Source: Acetobacter cibinongensis (GTDB lineage: Bacteria > Pseudomonadota > Alphaproteobacteria > Acetobacterales > Acetobacteraceae). Taken from it: a stretch of 64,000 nucleotides of DNA. Location of the stretch: positions 1-64,000 of the forward strand of contig NZ_BAMV01000011.1 in the NCBI RefSeq assembly GCF_000963925.1. Direction: 5' to 3'. Both the position numbers and the translations under genes were made by a program. Positions 43,387 to 52,794 of this stretch are shown here, piece after piece (position 1 is the first letter of the stretch; the number at the start of each line of letters is the position of its first letter). The notes beneath the pieces are model-generated. The model made no database searches. It had not been told where the DNA came from and worked only from the letters and a program-made list of their open reading frames with translations.

Positions 43387-44601
43387 ATGCAAGAACACCA
43401 AGAGTCAGGCGAGCAGGCAGAAACCGGGGGAAAAACTCTGGACGAACTCGTTTTTGGCAATACGGCAGATATTTACCCGAAAGAACCAACCGCCTTTGAA
43501 ATGCAATGCATTGAGCGGGACGGGCAGGCTGCCGACTACTGCCGGCACAATGGTGCCACAACGCTTGAACATGCTTTTACAGTTGCCAATATTCTGCATC
43601 GCAATCGTATGCCGTTTGAAGCGGCGTGCATTTATGGGCTTGCTTACCGCATTCACTCCAAAAATCAGGGTGAATATCCGCTGCCACAGGCTCTTATGCA
43701 GGTGCGGTTGCTGTGCTTCCTGAAAGCGGGGAAAGAGCTGCCAGAACATGACCTGCATGCTCTGTCTGTCCTTTCTCGTCCATATGCTAATTACATTGAA
43801 AGCATCCGCGCAGCATGGCGTGGAGGTGACCCAAGGCAGTCATTGCTGCATATGGGGAATGCATTTGAAGAATTCCTGAGCGGCGAAGAAATTGACTGGT
43901 TGTATCTGGAAACAGCGCTTCAGGTGCAGCCAAGCCTGTTTAACACGGATGCACCGTCTATTGGGCAATCGGCTGGCATTCCCAAAAAACTCTTTATGTA
44001 TTGGGACAAAAACCCGCCTGAAGAAATTGTTGAAAATTTATATTTTCATCAGGGTATTCCCGATCTGGACATCAAGCTGTTTAATCAGGAAGAAGCTGCT
44101 GAATGGCTTTATCGGTTTTACGGTCCTGAAGCGCGCGAGTTTTTTCTTGCAATGCGTCACCCTGCTGAGGCTGCGGACTTCCTGCGTGTGCATGTTACCA
44201 ACCTGTATGGTGGCTGGTGGCTGGATGCAGATGCCCGTATAGCAGACGTTTCAGCCCTCAACTTTATGCTGCAGGAGAAGAACGATGTGGCCTTGTTCCT
44301 GACGCAAGGGAACGTGGTGCATAACGATTTTTATGGCACGGTTGCAAAAAGCAATATCATGCAGGAATGTCTGCTTGTGTTGTACAACAATTGCTACCGG
44401 CATAAGCATTTATACATTGCCTATAAGACTGGTCCGGGCATTTTTAACCGGGCTGCCTCTCGTACGGCGTATCGTGCACTTGAGAACATCAATCAGGGTG
44501 AGCGCGTCAAGTTTTACAATCAGGCTAAATTTGAGGAAATCATTACTCAGATTGACGCGCCCTATAAATCTCGCCTGCCGTTGTGGCAGGCTATGGGCTG
44601 A
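43387..44601 (+). CDS. GT32-like (sugar-binding DXD) glycosyltransferase
   Basis: A 404-residue protein. The N-terminal half (to about residue 195) is helical and unrecognised, possibly TPR-like. The C-terminal half begins IPKKLFMYWDKNPPEEI, typical of Gly_transf_sug (DXD-containing) enzymes. It then has AAEAADFLRVHVTNLYGGWWLDADARIADV-like sequence with the metal-binding DAD. These features indicate a nucleotide-sugar-dependent transferase related to GT32. The ribosome binding site is GGGATAG before the ATG at 43387. A strong terminator ends the gene and closes the island. Acceptor and sugar unknown. Confidence 0.82.
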   Translation: MQEHQESGEQAETGGKTLDELVFGNTADIYPKEPTAFEMQCIERDGQAADYCRHNGATTLEHAFTVANILHRNRMPFEAACIYGLAYRIHSKNQGEYPLPQALMQVRLLCFLKAGKELPEHDLHALSVLSRPYANYIESIRAAWRGGDPRQSLLHMGNAFEEFLSGEEIDWLYLETALQVQPSLFNTDAPSIGQSAGIPKKLFMYWDKNPPEEIVENLYFHQGIPDLDIKLFNQEEAAEWLYRFYGPEAREFFLAMRHPAEAADFLRVHVTNLYGGWWLDADARIADVSALNFMLQEKNDVALFLTQGNVVHNDFYGTVAKSNIMQECLLVLYNNCYRHKHLYIAYKTGPGIFNRAASRTAYRALENINQGERVKFYNQAKFEEIITQIDAPYKSRLPLWQAMG

Positions 44602-44630
44602 TAACGCAGCACATTAAAAAGTGTCTGGAA

Positions 44631-44665
44631 AATGGCTTCACCTTATTTAGGTGGAGCCATTTTTT
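44631..44665 (+). terminator. Rho-independent terminator at the end of the glycosyltransferase island
   Basis: AATGGCTTCACC pairs with GGTGGAGCCATT (one G-U) around TTATTTA, followed by TTTT. Confidence 0.88.
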
Positions 44666-44712
44666 AACTGTCCAGTGTTAGATAGAGTTCCTATCCAGTA
44701 AAAGATTAGCTG

Positions 44713-44741
44713 AAAAAGACAACACCCTTAATTAGGTTGTC
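44713..44741 (-). terminator. Terminator of the minus-strand ABC transporter operon
   Basis: GACAAC / GTTGTC stem overlapping the stop codon of the last ATPase gene, followed on the minus strand by CTTTTTC. Confidence 0.6.
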
Positions 44742-45730
44742 AGTGGAAAATGACAGGCAACGGACCGCGTGGGCGTGAGTGGGCGTAAGGCGGGCTCTTC
44801 TTCACGGCAGCGCTGCTGCACGGCCGGGCAGCGCGTATGGAAACGGCATCCTGCAGGGCGTGAAACAGGGCTTGGAATATCTCCTCCAAGGGGTGGTGGG
44901 CGCACAGCACCGATCTGCGGGCGTGGCACCGCTTGCATAAGAGCAAAAGTATAAGGGTGTGCCGGCTGGTGCAGCACGGCATCTGTTTCGCCCAACTCTA
45001 CAATTGCGCCAAGATACATGACCGCAACACGTGTGGAGATCTGGCGGACGACCGCCAGATCGTGGGCGACAAAAACATAGGTCAGACCAAGTTGCGCCTG
45101 AAGGTCGGAAAACAGATTGACGATCTGGGCCTGTACGGAAACATCCAGTGCAGAAACGGGTTCATCCGCAACAATCAAGTGGGGAGACAGGGCCAGAGCG
45201 CGGGCAATGTTGATCCGTTGCCTTTGCCCACCGGAGAATTCATGCGCGTAGCGGTCCAGAGCCGTTGCGGGCAGGCTGACAAGTTCCATCAGCTCCAGCA
45301 GGCGGGCGCGTATGGTGGGTGCTGTCCGTGTGCTGCCATCTGGTGCTGGGTGTACACGCAACGGGTCAGCCAGAAGGTCATCAATACGGCGGCGCGGGTT
45401 GAGCGAGGCGTATGAGTCCTGAAACACCATTTGCATACGCGGACGGAAAGGGCGGAGTGCGCGGTCGGAAAGGTGCGTAATGTCCTGACCATCAAACTTG
45501 ATTTGGCCGGAAGAAACATCCAGCAGGCGCAGCAGGCAGCGGCCTAGAGTGGATTTTCCGCACCCTGACTCCCCAACAAGTCCGAGCACTTCTCCACGAT
45601 GGACTGTCAGGGAAATACCATCAACAGCCTTCAGTTTTTGCCCGCGAGGCAAGGCATAGGTCTTGTGGAGGTTTGTGACCTCCAGTAACGGATGAGGCGA
45701 TTGAGCGTGTGGCATTGGCAAGGTGCTCAT
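44732..45730 (-). CDS. Oligopeptide/dipeptide ABC transporter ATP-binding protein (OppF/DppF-like)
   Basis: A 332-residue ATPase with Walker A GLVGESGCGKSTLG, signature EFSGGQRQRINIARAL, Walker B LIVADEPVSALD and the H-loop VFVAHDLAVVRQ. The C-terminal oligo_HPY extension (GDIPSPVSRPAGCRFHTRCP) is typical of peptide and nickel importers. The start at 45730 overlaps the upstream ATPase stop as ATGA; the longer frame to 45793 only reads back through that gene. It is the last gene of a seven-gene operon and powers import of the substrate bound by the operon's periplasmic protein. Confidence 0.93.
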   Translation of the reverse strand: MSTLPMPHAQSPHPLLEVTNLHKTYALPRGQKLKAVDGISLTVHRGEVLGLVGESGCGKSTLGRCLLRLLDVSSGQIKFDGQDITHLSDRALRPFRPRMQMVFQDSYASLNPRRRIDDLLADPLRVHPAPDGSTRTAPTIRARLLELMELVSLPATALDRYAHEFSGGQRQRINIARALALSPHLIVADEPVSALDVSVQAQIVNLFSDLQAQLGLTYVFVAHDLAVVRQISTRVAVMYLGAIVELGETDAVLHQPAHPYTFALMQAVPRPQIGAVRPPPLGGDIPSPVSRPAGCRFHTRCPAVQQRCREEEPALRPLTPTRSVACHFPLTT

Positions 45731-46776
45731 GACAGGGGGCTTGCAACCGGTTGGTGCTGCGGGAGCGCATGGCCTTCTGCTGGCAACAGGCATGCTGCCT
45801 GATGATGCAAGCCCGTGTTAATAAGCGGAGGCGGTGGGTTTGTTTGGCAGGCAGCATGCACAAAAGCGCAGCGTGGCCCGAAGGCGCAGCCCGGCGGACG
45901 GTCCTGCGGCGCAGGGGGTGCCCCCGCAATGGCGGGTAGCCGGGCAGGGCGCACGCCATCCAGAGGTGGAATGGAGGCAAGTAAGGCCGCAGTATAAGGG
46001 TGGCTCGGCTGTGCAAAAAGAGCCTCTGTCCGGCCTGTTTCTGCAATTCTGCCGGAATAGAGCACCAAGGTGGCATCACAGGTTTCGGCCACCACGCCCA
46101 TATCATGCGTAATAAACAAGACGGAAGAGCCATAGCGTGAGCGCAGGCCGCGTATCAGGTCAAGAATTTGCGCCTGTACCGTGACATCCAGCGCTGTTGT
46201 GGGCTCGTCCGCAATCAGGAGAGAGGGGTTACAGGAGAGGGCCATGGCAATCATGGCGCGTTGGCGGAGGCCACCGGAAAGCTGGTGTGGGTAACGGTCT
46301 GCCATGCGGGTGGGATCTGGCACCCCCATCTCTGCCAGCAGTTCTACCGTGCGGGCGCGGGCCTGTTTACGCGACAGGCGCTCATGGGTGCGTATCTGCT
46401 CATCAATCTGCCAGCCTACTGTGTAAACGGGTGTAAAGGCTGTCATGGGGTCCTGGAAAATCATGGCGATCTCCCGCCCGCGCAGGCGGCGCATCTGGCG
46501 GTCTGGCAGCCCCACCAGTTCCTGCCCCTTGAAACGGGCTGAACCGGTTATGCTGACGCCAGGGCTGTCAATCAGCCCCATGAGCGCCATTGCCGTGACG
46601 GATTTGCCAGAACCTGACTCACCAACCAGCCCGACAATATCCTGCGCACCAATGGTAAAGGATACGTTTTCAACCAAGGGCAACACTGTGCCACGGGACT
46701 GCACGCTAACACTGAAGTTACGGACTTCAAGCAGCGGTGTTGGGTCAAGTGCCGGAGGAGTGGGGTTAACGGGCAT
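45727..46776 (-). CDS. Oligopeptide/dipeptide ABC transporter ATP-binding protein (OppD/DppD-like)
   Basis: A 349-residue ATPase with Walker [15 protein letters not shown], the signature [17 protein letters not shown], Walker [12 protein letters not shown] and H-loop [11 protein letters not shown]. The oligo_HPY C-terminal extension ([14 protein letters not shown]) is present. The ATG at 46776 lies inside the end of the upstream permease gene by 11 bases; an in-frame TTG at 46794 is less likely. It pairs with the OppF-like ATPase as the heterodimeric motor. Confidence 0.93.
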   Translation of the reverse strand: MPVNPTPPALDPTPLLEVRNFSVSVQSRGTVLPLVENVSFTIGAQDIVGLVGESGSGKSVTAMALMGLIDSPGVSITGSARFKGQELVGLPDRQMRRLRGREIAMIFQDPMTAFTPVYTVGWQIDEQIRTHERLSRKQARARTVELLAEMGVPDPTRMADRYPHQLSGGLRQRAMIAMALSCNPSLLIADEPTTALDVTVQAQILDLIRGLRSRYGSSVLFITHDMGVVAETCDATLVLYSGRIAETGRTEALFAQPSHPYTAALLASIPPLDGVRPARLPAIAGAPPAPQDRPPGCAFGPRCAFVHAACQTNPPPPLINTGLHHQAACLLPAEGHALPQHQPVASPLS

Positions 46777-47740
46777 CGCGCACTCGGGGGTCAAGGAACA
46801 GATAGAGAATATCCACTACTGCATTGGCCAAGACGACAAATACGGCAGAATACATGACAGTGGCCATGATAAGCGGCAGGTCAAGGTTGGTCAGAGCCTG
46901 ATAGGTTAGCCGCCCAACACCGGGTAGGCCAAACACAACCTCTGTCAACAGGGCACCCCCTCCAACAAGCTGAGCGAAGTCCAACCCGAAGAGGGAGACA
47001 AAGGTAATCATGGAGGTACGCAGCCCGTGGCGTAGCAGTACACGGGTGGGTGAGAGGCCTTTTGCGCGGGCTGTGCGCATGAAGTCTTCCCCTGCAAGCG
47101 CAACAAGGTCAGCCCGGAGCACCCGGCTGTAGATGCCAATAAACATGACCGCCAGCACAGCCCACGGAATGATAAGGGCCTTGAACCATCCCCACGGGTT
47201 TTCTGTCAGGGGCACATATCCCAACCCCGGCACCCAGGAGAAAAGCCATGTGTCGTGGTAGCGGCTTTGCGTTATCAGGTTAGTAACCTGCCCCAGCCAG
47301 AAGACAGGGATGGAAATGCCGACAAGCCCTATCATCATCAGGCTGCGGTCTATCCATGTGCCTTTCAGGGCGGCGGCTATGGTGCCCATGGTGATGGAAA
47401 GGGCAATCCAGATCAGAGCTGCACCACCAACCAGAGAGACTGTAACCGGTGCCGCACGGATAATTTCTGGCACCACAAGCTCGCCACGGTCAACGTAGGA
47501 GGCAAGGTCCTGCGTGATAAACAGCTTTTTCATCATGGTGGCGTATTGTACGGGCAAGGGGCGGTCAAAACCGTATTCCTTACGGACTTTTTCCATAGTT
47601 TGGGGGGAGGCATTACGTCCGGCAATACGGGCAGTGGGGTCTGCGCCCGGCGTGGCAAAAAATACCAGAAACACGAGCGCTGAGATGCCAAACAGTACAA
47701 AAGCCGTTTGTCCAAGCCGACGAAGAAGGGGCACGATCAT
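46766..47740 (-). CDS. ABC transporter permease (OppB/DppB-like)
   Basis: A 324-residue inner-membrane permease with about six hydrophobic helices. The conserved cytoplasmic loop is RTARAKGLSPTRVLLRHGLR, the EAA-type contact site for the ATPases. The N terminus LLRRLGQTAFVLFGISALVFLVFF is the standard first helix. It overlaps the OppD-like gene. The sequence matches the B subunit of peptide and nickel importers; the substrate is not fixed by sequence. Confidence 0.92.
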   Translation of the reverse strand: MIVPLLRRLGQTAFVLFGISALVFLVFFATPGADPTARIAGRNASPQTMEKVRKEYGFDRPLPVQYATMMKKLFITQDLASYVDRGELVVPEIIRAAPVTVSLVGGAALIWIALSITMGTIAAALKGTWIDRSLMMIGLVGISIPVFWLGQVTNLITQSRYHDTWLFSWVPGLGYVPLTENPWGWFKALIIPWAVLAVMFIGIYSRVLRADLVALAGEDFMRTARAKGLSPTRVLLRHGLRTSMITFVSLFGLDFAQLVGGGALLTEVVFGLPGVGRLTYQALTNLDLPLIMATVMYSAVFVVLANAVVDILYLFLDPRVRDAR

Positions 47741-47757
47741 GGAAATTCCCCTTTATC

Positions 47758-48756
47758 TTAAGAAGACCGGCGAGCGGCGTCCCGCACATCCAGCGCGTCC
47801 CGCAGGCCATCGCCCAGAATGTTGAGGGCCAGAACCACAATCACAATGGCCAGACCGGGGGCAATGGCAACCATGGGGCGGGTATAAATCAAGCCTTCCC
47901 CGTCCTGAATGATGGTGCCCCACGATGCCGCAGGGGCCTGCACGCCAATGGACAAGAAGGACAAAGCGCTTTCCGCCAGCAGGGCAAGGGCCATCAGCAG
48001 AGGGCCCATCACAACCAGCGTCGTCATGACATTGGGCAGAATATCGTACAGCACAATGCGCCATTGCGGCACACCCAGACAGCGTGAGGCTGTAACGAAT
48101 TCTGCCTGCCGCAAGGCCAGCACGCGGCCCCGGATAGGCCGCGCGGCATAGGGCACATAAACCAACGCAATAATGACAATGGGAATAAGCAGATTATCAG
48201 CCTCAATCACGAAGGGGCCAATATGCAGGCCCTGACTGACCGTGACGATGGAGAGCGAAATTGCAAACAGATAGACAGGTACTGCCCACATAATGTCCAT
48301 CATCCGGGAGAGGATACTATCAACAAGCCCGCCAAAAAAACCTGCGGCTATGCCTGCTATGGCCGCCAACACAAGGCAGATAACAGCCGCACTGGCTGAA
48401 ATGAGCAGTGAGTTCCGCCCCCCGTATAAAAGGCGAGCAGCAACATCCCGCCCTTGACTGTCTGCCCCTAACAGATAGGCCGCGTGACCTGTTGGCCCGA
48501 TAGGGCTGAGACCCAGATGCAGCGGGTTATCGTTAGGCTGCATGATGTCAACGGCTTGCCCATTAACCAGAATGCTTCCTGCTACGTTGGACGTGAACGG
48601 GTCAACCTTGGCAATGTGGTGTGCGTAAACCGGGGCAAGCAGGCTGGCCAACACCATGAAGGCAAGCACGGCCAGAGCCACAAGGGCGGACGGGTTGCGC
48701 AACAGGGCACGCCATGCCTGCTGCCATGGACCTACGGAAAGGGGCTTAGCGGTCAT
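47758..48756 (-). CDS. ABC transporter permease (OppC/DppC-like)
   Basis: A 332-residue permease with an N-terminal OppC_N region (ALLRNPSALVALAVLAFMVLASLLA) and the loop FVTASRCLGVPQWRIVLYDILP, the EAA-type contact for the ATPase. Its ATG overlaps the substrate-binding-protein stop as ATGA, and it is 17 bases before the B-subunit start. With OppB it forms the membrane channel. Confidence 0.92.
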   Translation of the reverse strand: MTAKPLSVGPWQQAWRALLRNPSALVALAVLAFMVLASLLAPVYAHHIAKVDPFTSNVAGSILVNGQAVDIMQPNDNPLHLGLSPIGPTGHAAYLLGADSQGRDVAARLLYGGRNSLLISASAAVICLVLAAIAGIAAGFFGGLVDSILSRMMDIMWAVPVYLFAISLSIVTVSQGLHIGPFVIEADNLLIPIVIIALVYVPYAARPIRGRVLALRQAEFVTASRCLGVPQWRIVLYDILPNVMTTLVVMGPLLMALALLAESALSFLSIGVQAPAASWGTIIQDGEGLIYTRPMVAIAPGLAIVIVVLALNILGDGLRDALDVRDAARRSS

Positions 48757-50465
48757 TGGATCTGGAGTTGAGAGAGGAGAATTTCATCATTGAGTGTTAC
48801 GATGACGTTACGCACACGTTTTGACAACAGGGTAACGCGTCGTATTTGTACCAATGGTACTGACGGGGCCTGTGCCATCAGCGCTCTGTCCACTCCGGCC
48901 CAGAGCTGTAGGCTGCCTGCCGGGTCCGTTATGGCACGGGTTGTGGCCTGATGCATGAGTTGCTCAATATCCTGCTGGCAGAAGGCTGACACGTTGAGCG
49001 AGTTATCGGAATGTGGGTGGATGCTGTCGCACGAATAAAGGGTGTGCAGAAAAGAATCGGCGGAAGGATAGTCAGCTTGCCAGCCGGTTAGGGCCAGTTG
49101 CACGTGGTTGTCACTGTTCTGAATGTAGGGGAACTGTACGGCTTGGGTCATGCTGCGGACAGTGGCATCATACCCTAGTTGTGCAAGCGTGCTGCGGAGT
49201 TCCAGCGCCATGGCGCCATACCGTCCATCCAGCGGGGCAACGAGCGTTATTTTTTGACCCGCAGTACCGCTTTCCTGCACAAGCTGACGGGCTTTGGCGA
49301 GGTCAGGCGCACGCCACTGGTCTGCCGGGTGCTCCGGAGAAGCCCCTTTGGTGTAAGCGCAGGAGGGTTCGTATCCCGGAGAGCCTTTGGGTAAAAGCTG
49401 GCAGAGTGGAAGAGCTATGGCCGGTCCGCCGTGGTAGATGACCATGGCATGACGGTTTACGGCATAGTTGAGCGCTTGCCGTACTTTCAGGGAGTTGAAA
49501 GGCGGGAGTGTGGTGTTGAGTGCGGCATAATAATAGAGCAGTTGCGTGTAAATTTGTACCTGCTGTGGATAGCGGGAGCCAACCTCGCCCAGACGATCAA
49601 GCGGGACATCTTCATACATCCAGTCAAACTGGCCGTTTTCTACAGCCGTGACCTCTGCTTCCTGATCCAGCCCGAACGTCATGTGGAGTGTATCAGGGTA
49701 GCCCGCAGGTTGGGTGGCGTGTGACCATTCTTGAAAATAGGGGTTGCGTTCAAGCAGAATGTAACGTGTTGGGTCGTAGCCGGTGATACGGTAGGGGCCT
49801 GTGCCGGGAGGTGCCGTATTGCCCATATCATGAGCAGGTGTATCGGCTGGCAGGATGGTGGAATGAACCCATGCCAGATGAGCAAGAAATTCCGGGTCTG
49901 GTGTGCTGAGATGGAAAACTATGCTGCGGGTTGCGGCGTTTGTTTCAATACCGCCGTCGAGCGTACAGGTTTCCGGCTTTTTCAGGCAGGCCTCTGCGCC
50001 AATAATATGACTGTAATACGGGCCAGCGGTGGGGCTTCCTACTTTGAATAAACGCCTGAAAGATGCAGCAACATCGTCAACGCCCAGCACTTGCCCGTTA
50101 GAAAAATGAATGCCCTGACGGAGTGTGAAGCGATATGTCAGCCCGCCATCTTCAGGAAGGGGAATAGCCTCGACCAGATTGGCTACAACGGGTACAGCAC
50201 CCGCTCCTGAAAATTTAGGGTAGGAGAGAAGTGTGTCATACACAGGCAGTTCAAGCTGCTTGGTCAGGGCCATATAGGCCACTTGTGGGTCCAGCGTGCC
50301 GCCTGAACTTTGCCCCGTCAGGCGTAATGCTCCCCCCATATGTGCGGAGGCGGGAACGCTGACGGATGTTTCAGCCTGTGCGGGTGCGCTACCAATTACA
50401 AGACAAAAAGCAACCAGATACGGCAAAGCACATGCGCGGGAAGTGTTGTTTGAAAAAAAGAGCAT
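48753..50465 (-). CDS. Periplasmic substrate-binding protein (SBP_bac_5 family)
   Basis: A 570-residue protein with a signal peptide (ACALPYLVAFCLVIGSAPAQA). The family pattern includes LTYRFTLRQGIHFSNGQVLGVDDVAASFRR, VRQALNYAVNRHAM and LALTGWQADYPSADSFLHTLY. It delivers peptide-like, opine or sulfur-containing ligands to the permease. The ATG at 50465 overlaps the upstream stop codon (TAATG), so the gene is translationally coupled. The ligand is unknown; the upstream flavoenzyme suggests the import is linked to an oxidation step. Confidence 0.9.
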   Translation of the reverse strand: MLFFSNNTSRACALPYLVAFCLVIGSAPAQAETSVSVPASAHMGGALRLTGQSSGGTLDPQVAYMALTKQLELPVYDTLLSYPKFSGAGAVPVVANLVEAIPLPEDGGLTYRFTLRQGIHFSNGQVLGVDDVAASFRRLFKVGSPTAGPYYSHIIGAEACLKKPETCTLDGGIETNAATRSIVFHLSTPDPEFLAHLAWVHSTILPADTPAHDMGNTAPPGTGPYRITGYDPTRYILLERNPYFQEWSHATQPAGYPDTLHMTFGLDQEAEVTAVENGQFDWMYEDVPLDRLGEVGSRYPQQVQIYTQLLYYYAALNTTLPPFNSLKVRQALNYAVNRHAMVIYHGGPAIALPLCQLLPKGSPGYEPSCAYTKGASPEHPADQWRAPDLAKARQLVQESGTAGQKITLVAPLDGRYGAMALELRSTLAQLGYDATVRSMTQAVQFPYIQNSDNHVQLALTGWQADYPSADSFLHTLYSCDSIHPHSDNSLNVSAFCQQDIEQLMHQATTRAITDPAGSLQLWAGVDRALMAQAPSVPLVQIRRVTLLSKRVRNVIVTLNDEILLSQLQIQ

Positions 50466-51592
50466 TAAATGCCTAAAGCTTTTTTGCCAGCCATGGCCAG
50501 AGCGGTGTCTGCCTGCGGTGTATGAATGCGGGCGCAAAGAATATTGCGCAAATGCCGCTCAAGCGGGTTGGTGCGGCTGAGAGCCGGATTACCAATGGCA
50601 GCCACAGCTTTTTGCACGCTGTTAATAGCGTTTTCTGTCACCAGATGTTTGACAAGATTGGCATCTGTAGGAGTGGCGTGCCCAGCATCATAGCTGTGCA
50701 GCCAGTTGGCTATCAGGGCACGATTGGCCGTAAGGAGCCCTTCAATTTCTCCCATCAGTAAATGGAAGCGGGGTAGTGTTGCCAGAGAAGCCCCAAGGTT
50801 TGCTGGTTTGCGCTCATGCAGGAAATCGACAAGCCAGTTTTTCGCACTCAGCGCCACACCGTTGTAGAGACTGGCAATGCAGAGGGCGTGCCACATTATG
50901 GTGTCCGTTCCCTGATTTTTCCAGTCAGACGGTGAACGGATATCGACAATATAGTTTTCTGCGACAACAACATTTTGGAAGTGGACTGTGTGACTGGCCG
51001 TGGCGCGCATGCCCATCTGGTCCCATGTGTGCTCCACGCGTATGCCGGGCGCATCCAGTGGCACAAGAACATGCCCTACACGTGGTTCAGCCTCATCAGT
51101 AGCAGCCCAGACAAGGCCCCAGCGGAGCGCAGTGGAGCCTGTAGAATAGATTTTACATCCGTTTAAAACCCATTGCCCATTTTTCCGAGCAAGCTTGGTG
51201 GCGGGTATGCCGCCACGGGAGGGTGTGCCAAGTTCTGGTTCAACCCGGAGGGCATTCAGTAAGGCACCGTCCTGAACCGCGGCAGTAGAGACCATCTGAC
51301 GGGTGGCTTCAGGCCATTGGCTGGAGGTTGCAATGTCATGATGATGCAGGCACTGCATGGCGAAAATGAGAGCGGTGGAGGGATCCCCTTGTGCCACCTG
51401 CTCAAGAAGTGGCAGGATATCGCGCAGATTTTTCCCACCGCCACCATAGGTAGGAGAGACAGTCAGGCACAGCAGCCCGGCGGATTTCAGATCTTGCAGG
51501 TTTTCCAGAGCAATCTCCCCGGACACGTCATGGGCCGCAGCGCGTGCCGCAAAGCGTGTTACCAGAGCTGTCAGATCTTCAGGAGAAAGCAT
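50465..51592 (-). CDS. Acyl-CoA dehydrogenase-like flavoenzyme (DszC/SfnB-type)
   Basis: A 375-residue protein with the acyl-CoA dehydrogenase fold. Features are the N-terminal helical domain (LQDLKSAGLLCLTVSPTYGGGG), the middle beta domain (KNGQWVLNGCKIYSTGS, HTWDQMGMRATASHTVHFQNV) and a C-terminal helical bundle. The pattern GVALSAKNWLVDFLHER and lack of a clear catalytic Glu suggest the flavin-dependent monooxygenase branch that includes DszC and SfnB/SfnC, rather than fatty-acid oxidation. Genes of this branch are often next to ABC transporters for organosulfur compounds. It is directly between the GT61 gene and the binding-protein gene, with one-base overlaps on both sides. Confidence 0.85.
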   Translation of the reverse strand: MLSPEDLTALVTRFAARAAAHDVSGEIALENLQDLKSAGLLCLTVSPTYGGGGKNLRDILPLLEQVAQGDPSTALIFAMQCLHHHDIATSSQWPEATRQMVSTAAVQDGALLNALRVEPELGTPSRGGIPATKLARKNGQWVLNGCKIYSTGSTALRWGLVWAATDEAEPRVGHVLVPLDAPGIRVEHTWDQMGMRATASHTVHFQNVVVAENYIVDIRSPSDWKNQGTDTIMWHALCIASLYNGVALSAKNWLVDFLHERKPANLGASLATLPRFHLLMGEIEGLLTANRALIANWLHSYDAGHATPTDANLVKHLVTENAINSVQKAVAAIGNPALSRTNPLERHLRNILCARIHTPQADTALAMAGKKALGI

Positions 51593-52764
51593 TAGGCCTC
51601 CTCCTGCGGTGCCGGAGGGGGTGCAGGAACTGGTGCAGCGTCAAGGTTGTCGAGGGCGTTTTGGAGTTTGGCAGATGTAAGGGTTTCTGTGTGCAGGTTA
51701 AAAACGCAATAGCGGGCACGGCGTTTTTGAGCGATCAGATCAAAACAGTTTCGTAAATGGGGCTGGCCGTCCAATTGTCTGTTAAGTTCTATCACCTTAA
51801 CACCCGGTTGTATAAAAACCAGATTGGCAAGCCCTGCACCATGGGGCGCAATAATGGCCTCTGCCTGCCTGAAAAGGGCAAGCTGGCTTTCAAAATCAAG
51901 CTTTTCCAGAAAAACTTTTTCAAATCCGTTTGCTGTCAGGACAGGATCTATCTGTGCCTGTTCTTCTGGTGTAATGCGCCTGTCATGCCCACCTTCGCGC
52001 GAAATATAAATACGTTTTGGAAGGTCGGGTTGTGGTGGAGCCTTCATGCCGTCAAACAGGGCATAAGGCTCGTTCAGGTTCATATACAGCTCCGGCATTG
52101 TAGGAGCATGCCAGAAGAAATGGAGCGTGCGTGCCCGGTGCAAGCCTTCGTCCAGATAGGCTACACGGTCAGAGAGGCCTGACAGTGCAAGAGATTTTTC
52201 AAAAATATCAGAGGAATAAGCAGGGTTCCGCCGCGCAAAAGTCAAGCCTTGCTCAGGCATGGCCAGTGTAACAGAAGGGGGGAGAAGTGTATTGGCCAGT
52301 TGTGTTTTGGAAATGCCGTATAAAAGCCAGTGATAGTAATTCCGGAAGGCATTATCAAACCCGATAAAAACTTCATCCAGTTCTTCATGCACAGGCATAT
52401 CGGGCAGTGTGTGCGTATGACGATAGATATCGTGCTGGCAGAAGCAGGACGGTTCGCTCACCATCCTGTTGCGCTGGTCTATAATCATGCCATCAAGACC
52501 GGGGTTTATAACAAAACGTGCATTATGCAGGGTAAACAGCATCAGCCCGGTATGGGGTAGGCTGATCACGCTGTCCTGTGCAGACCTGCGGGCTTGGTAA
52601 AGCTGGAGGCCTAAATCAAATTCCGTAAGAGGTTGGTCCTGGTAGGCTGGTACGGGGCCGGGGGCGTGGGCCTCGTTCTGTACGCAAACCCGCTTCCAGC
52701 CGCCTGCACTGAAGGCTGAAACATAGCCTGTTACGGCAAAGAGGTCAGATGCGTTTTCCGGCAT
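51592..52764 (-). CDS. Glycosyltransferase family 61 (DUF563) protein
   Basis: A 390-residue transferase with the GT61 pattern. The middle has NYYHWLLYGISK, and the C-terminal half has RIYISREGGHDRRI, EKVFLEKLDFESQLALFRQAEAIIAPHGAGLANLVFIQPG and VIELNR. These proteins transfer a sugar, often xylose or a capsular residue. The final 20 or so residues are Ala/Pro-rich. It is the first gene of the seven-gene operon and its stop overlaps the flavoenzyme start by one base. A glycosyltransferase at the head of a peptide-type transporter operon is unusual. Confidence 0.85.
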   Translation of the reverse strand: MPENASDLFAVTGYVSAFSAGGWKRVCVQNEAHAPGPVPAYQDQPLTEFDLGLQLYQARRSAQDSVISLPHTGLMLFTLHNARFVINPGLDGMIIDQRNRMVSEPSCFCQHDIYRHTHTLPDMPVHEELDEVFIGFDNAFRNYYHWLLYGISKTQLANTLLPPSVTLAMPEQGLTFARRNPAYSSDIFEKSLALSGLSDRVAYLDEGLHRARTLHFFWHAPTMPELYMNLNEPYALFDGMKAPPQPDLPKRIYISREGGHDRRITPEEQAQIDPVLTANGFEKVFLEKLDFESQLALFRQAEAIIAPHGAGLANLVFIQPGVKVIELNRQLDGQPHLRNCFDLIAQKRRARYCVFNLHTETLTSAKLQNALDNLDAAPVPAPPPAPQEEA

Positions 52765-52794
52765 GAGCCTACAAGTCCCCTTGTCTTAAGGTCT

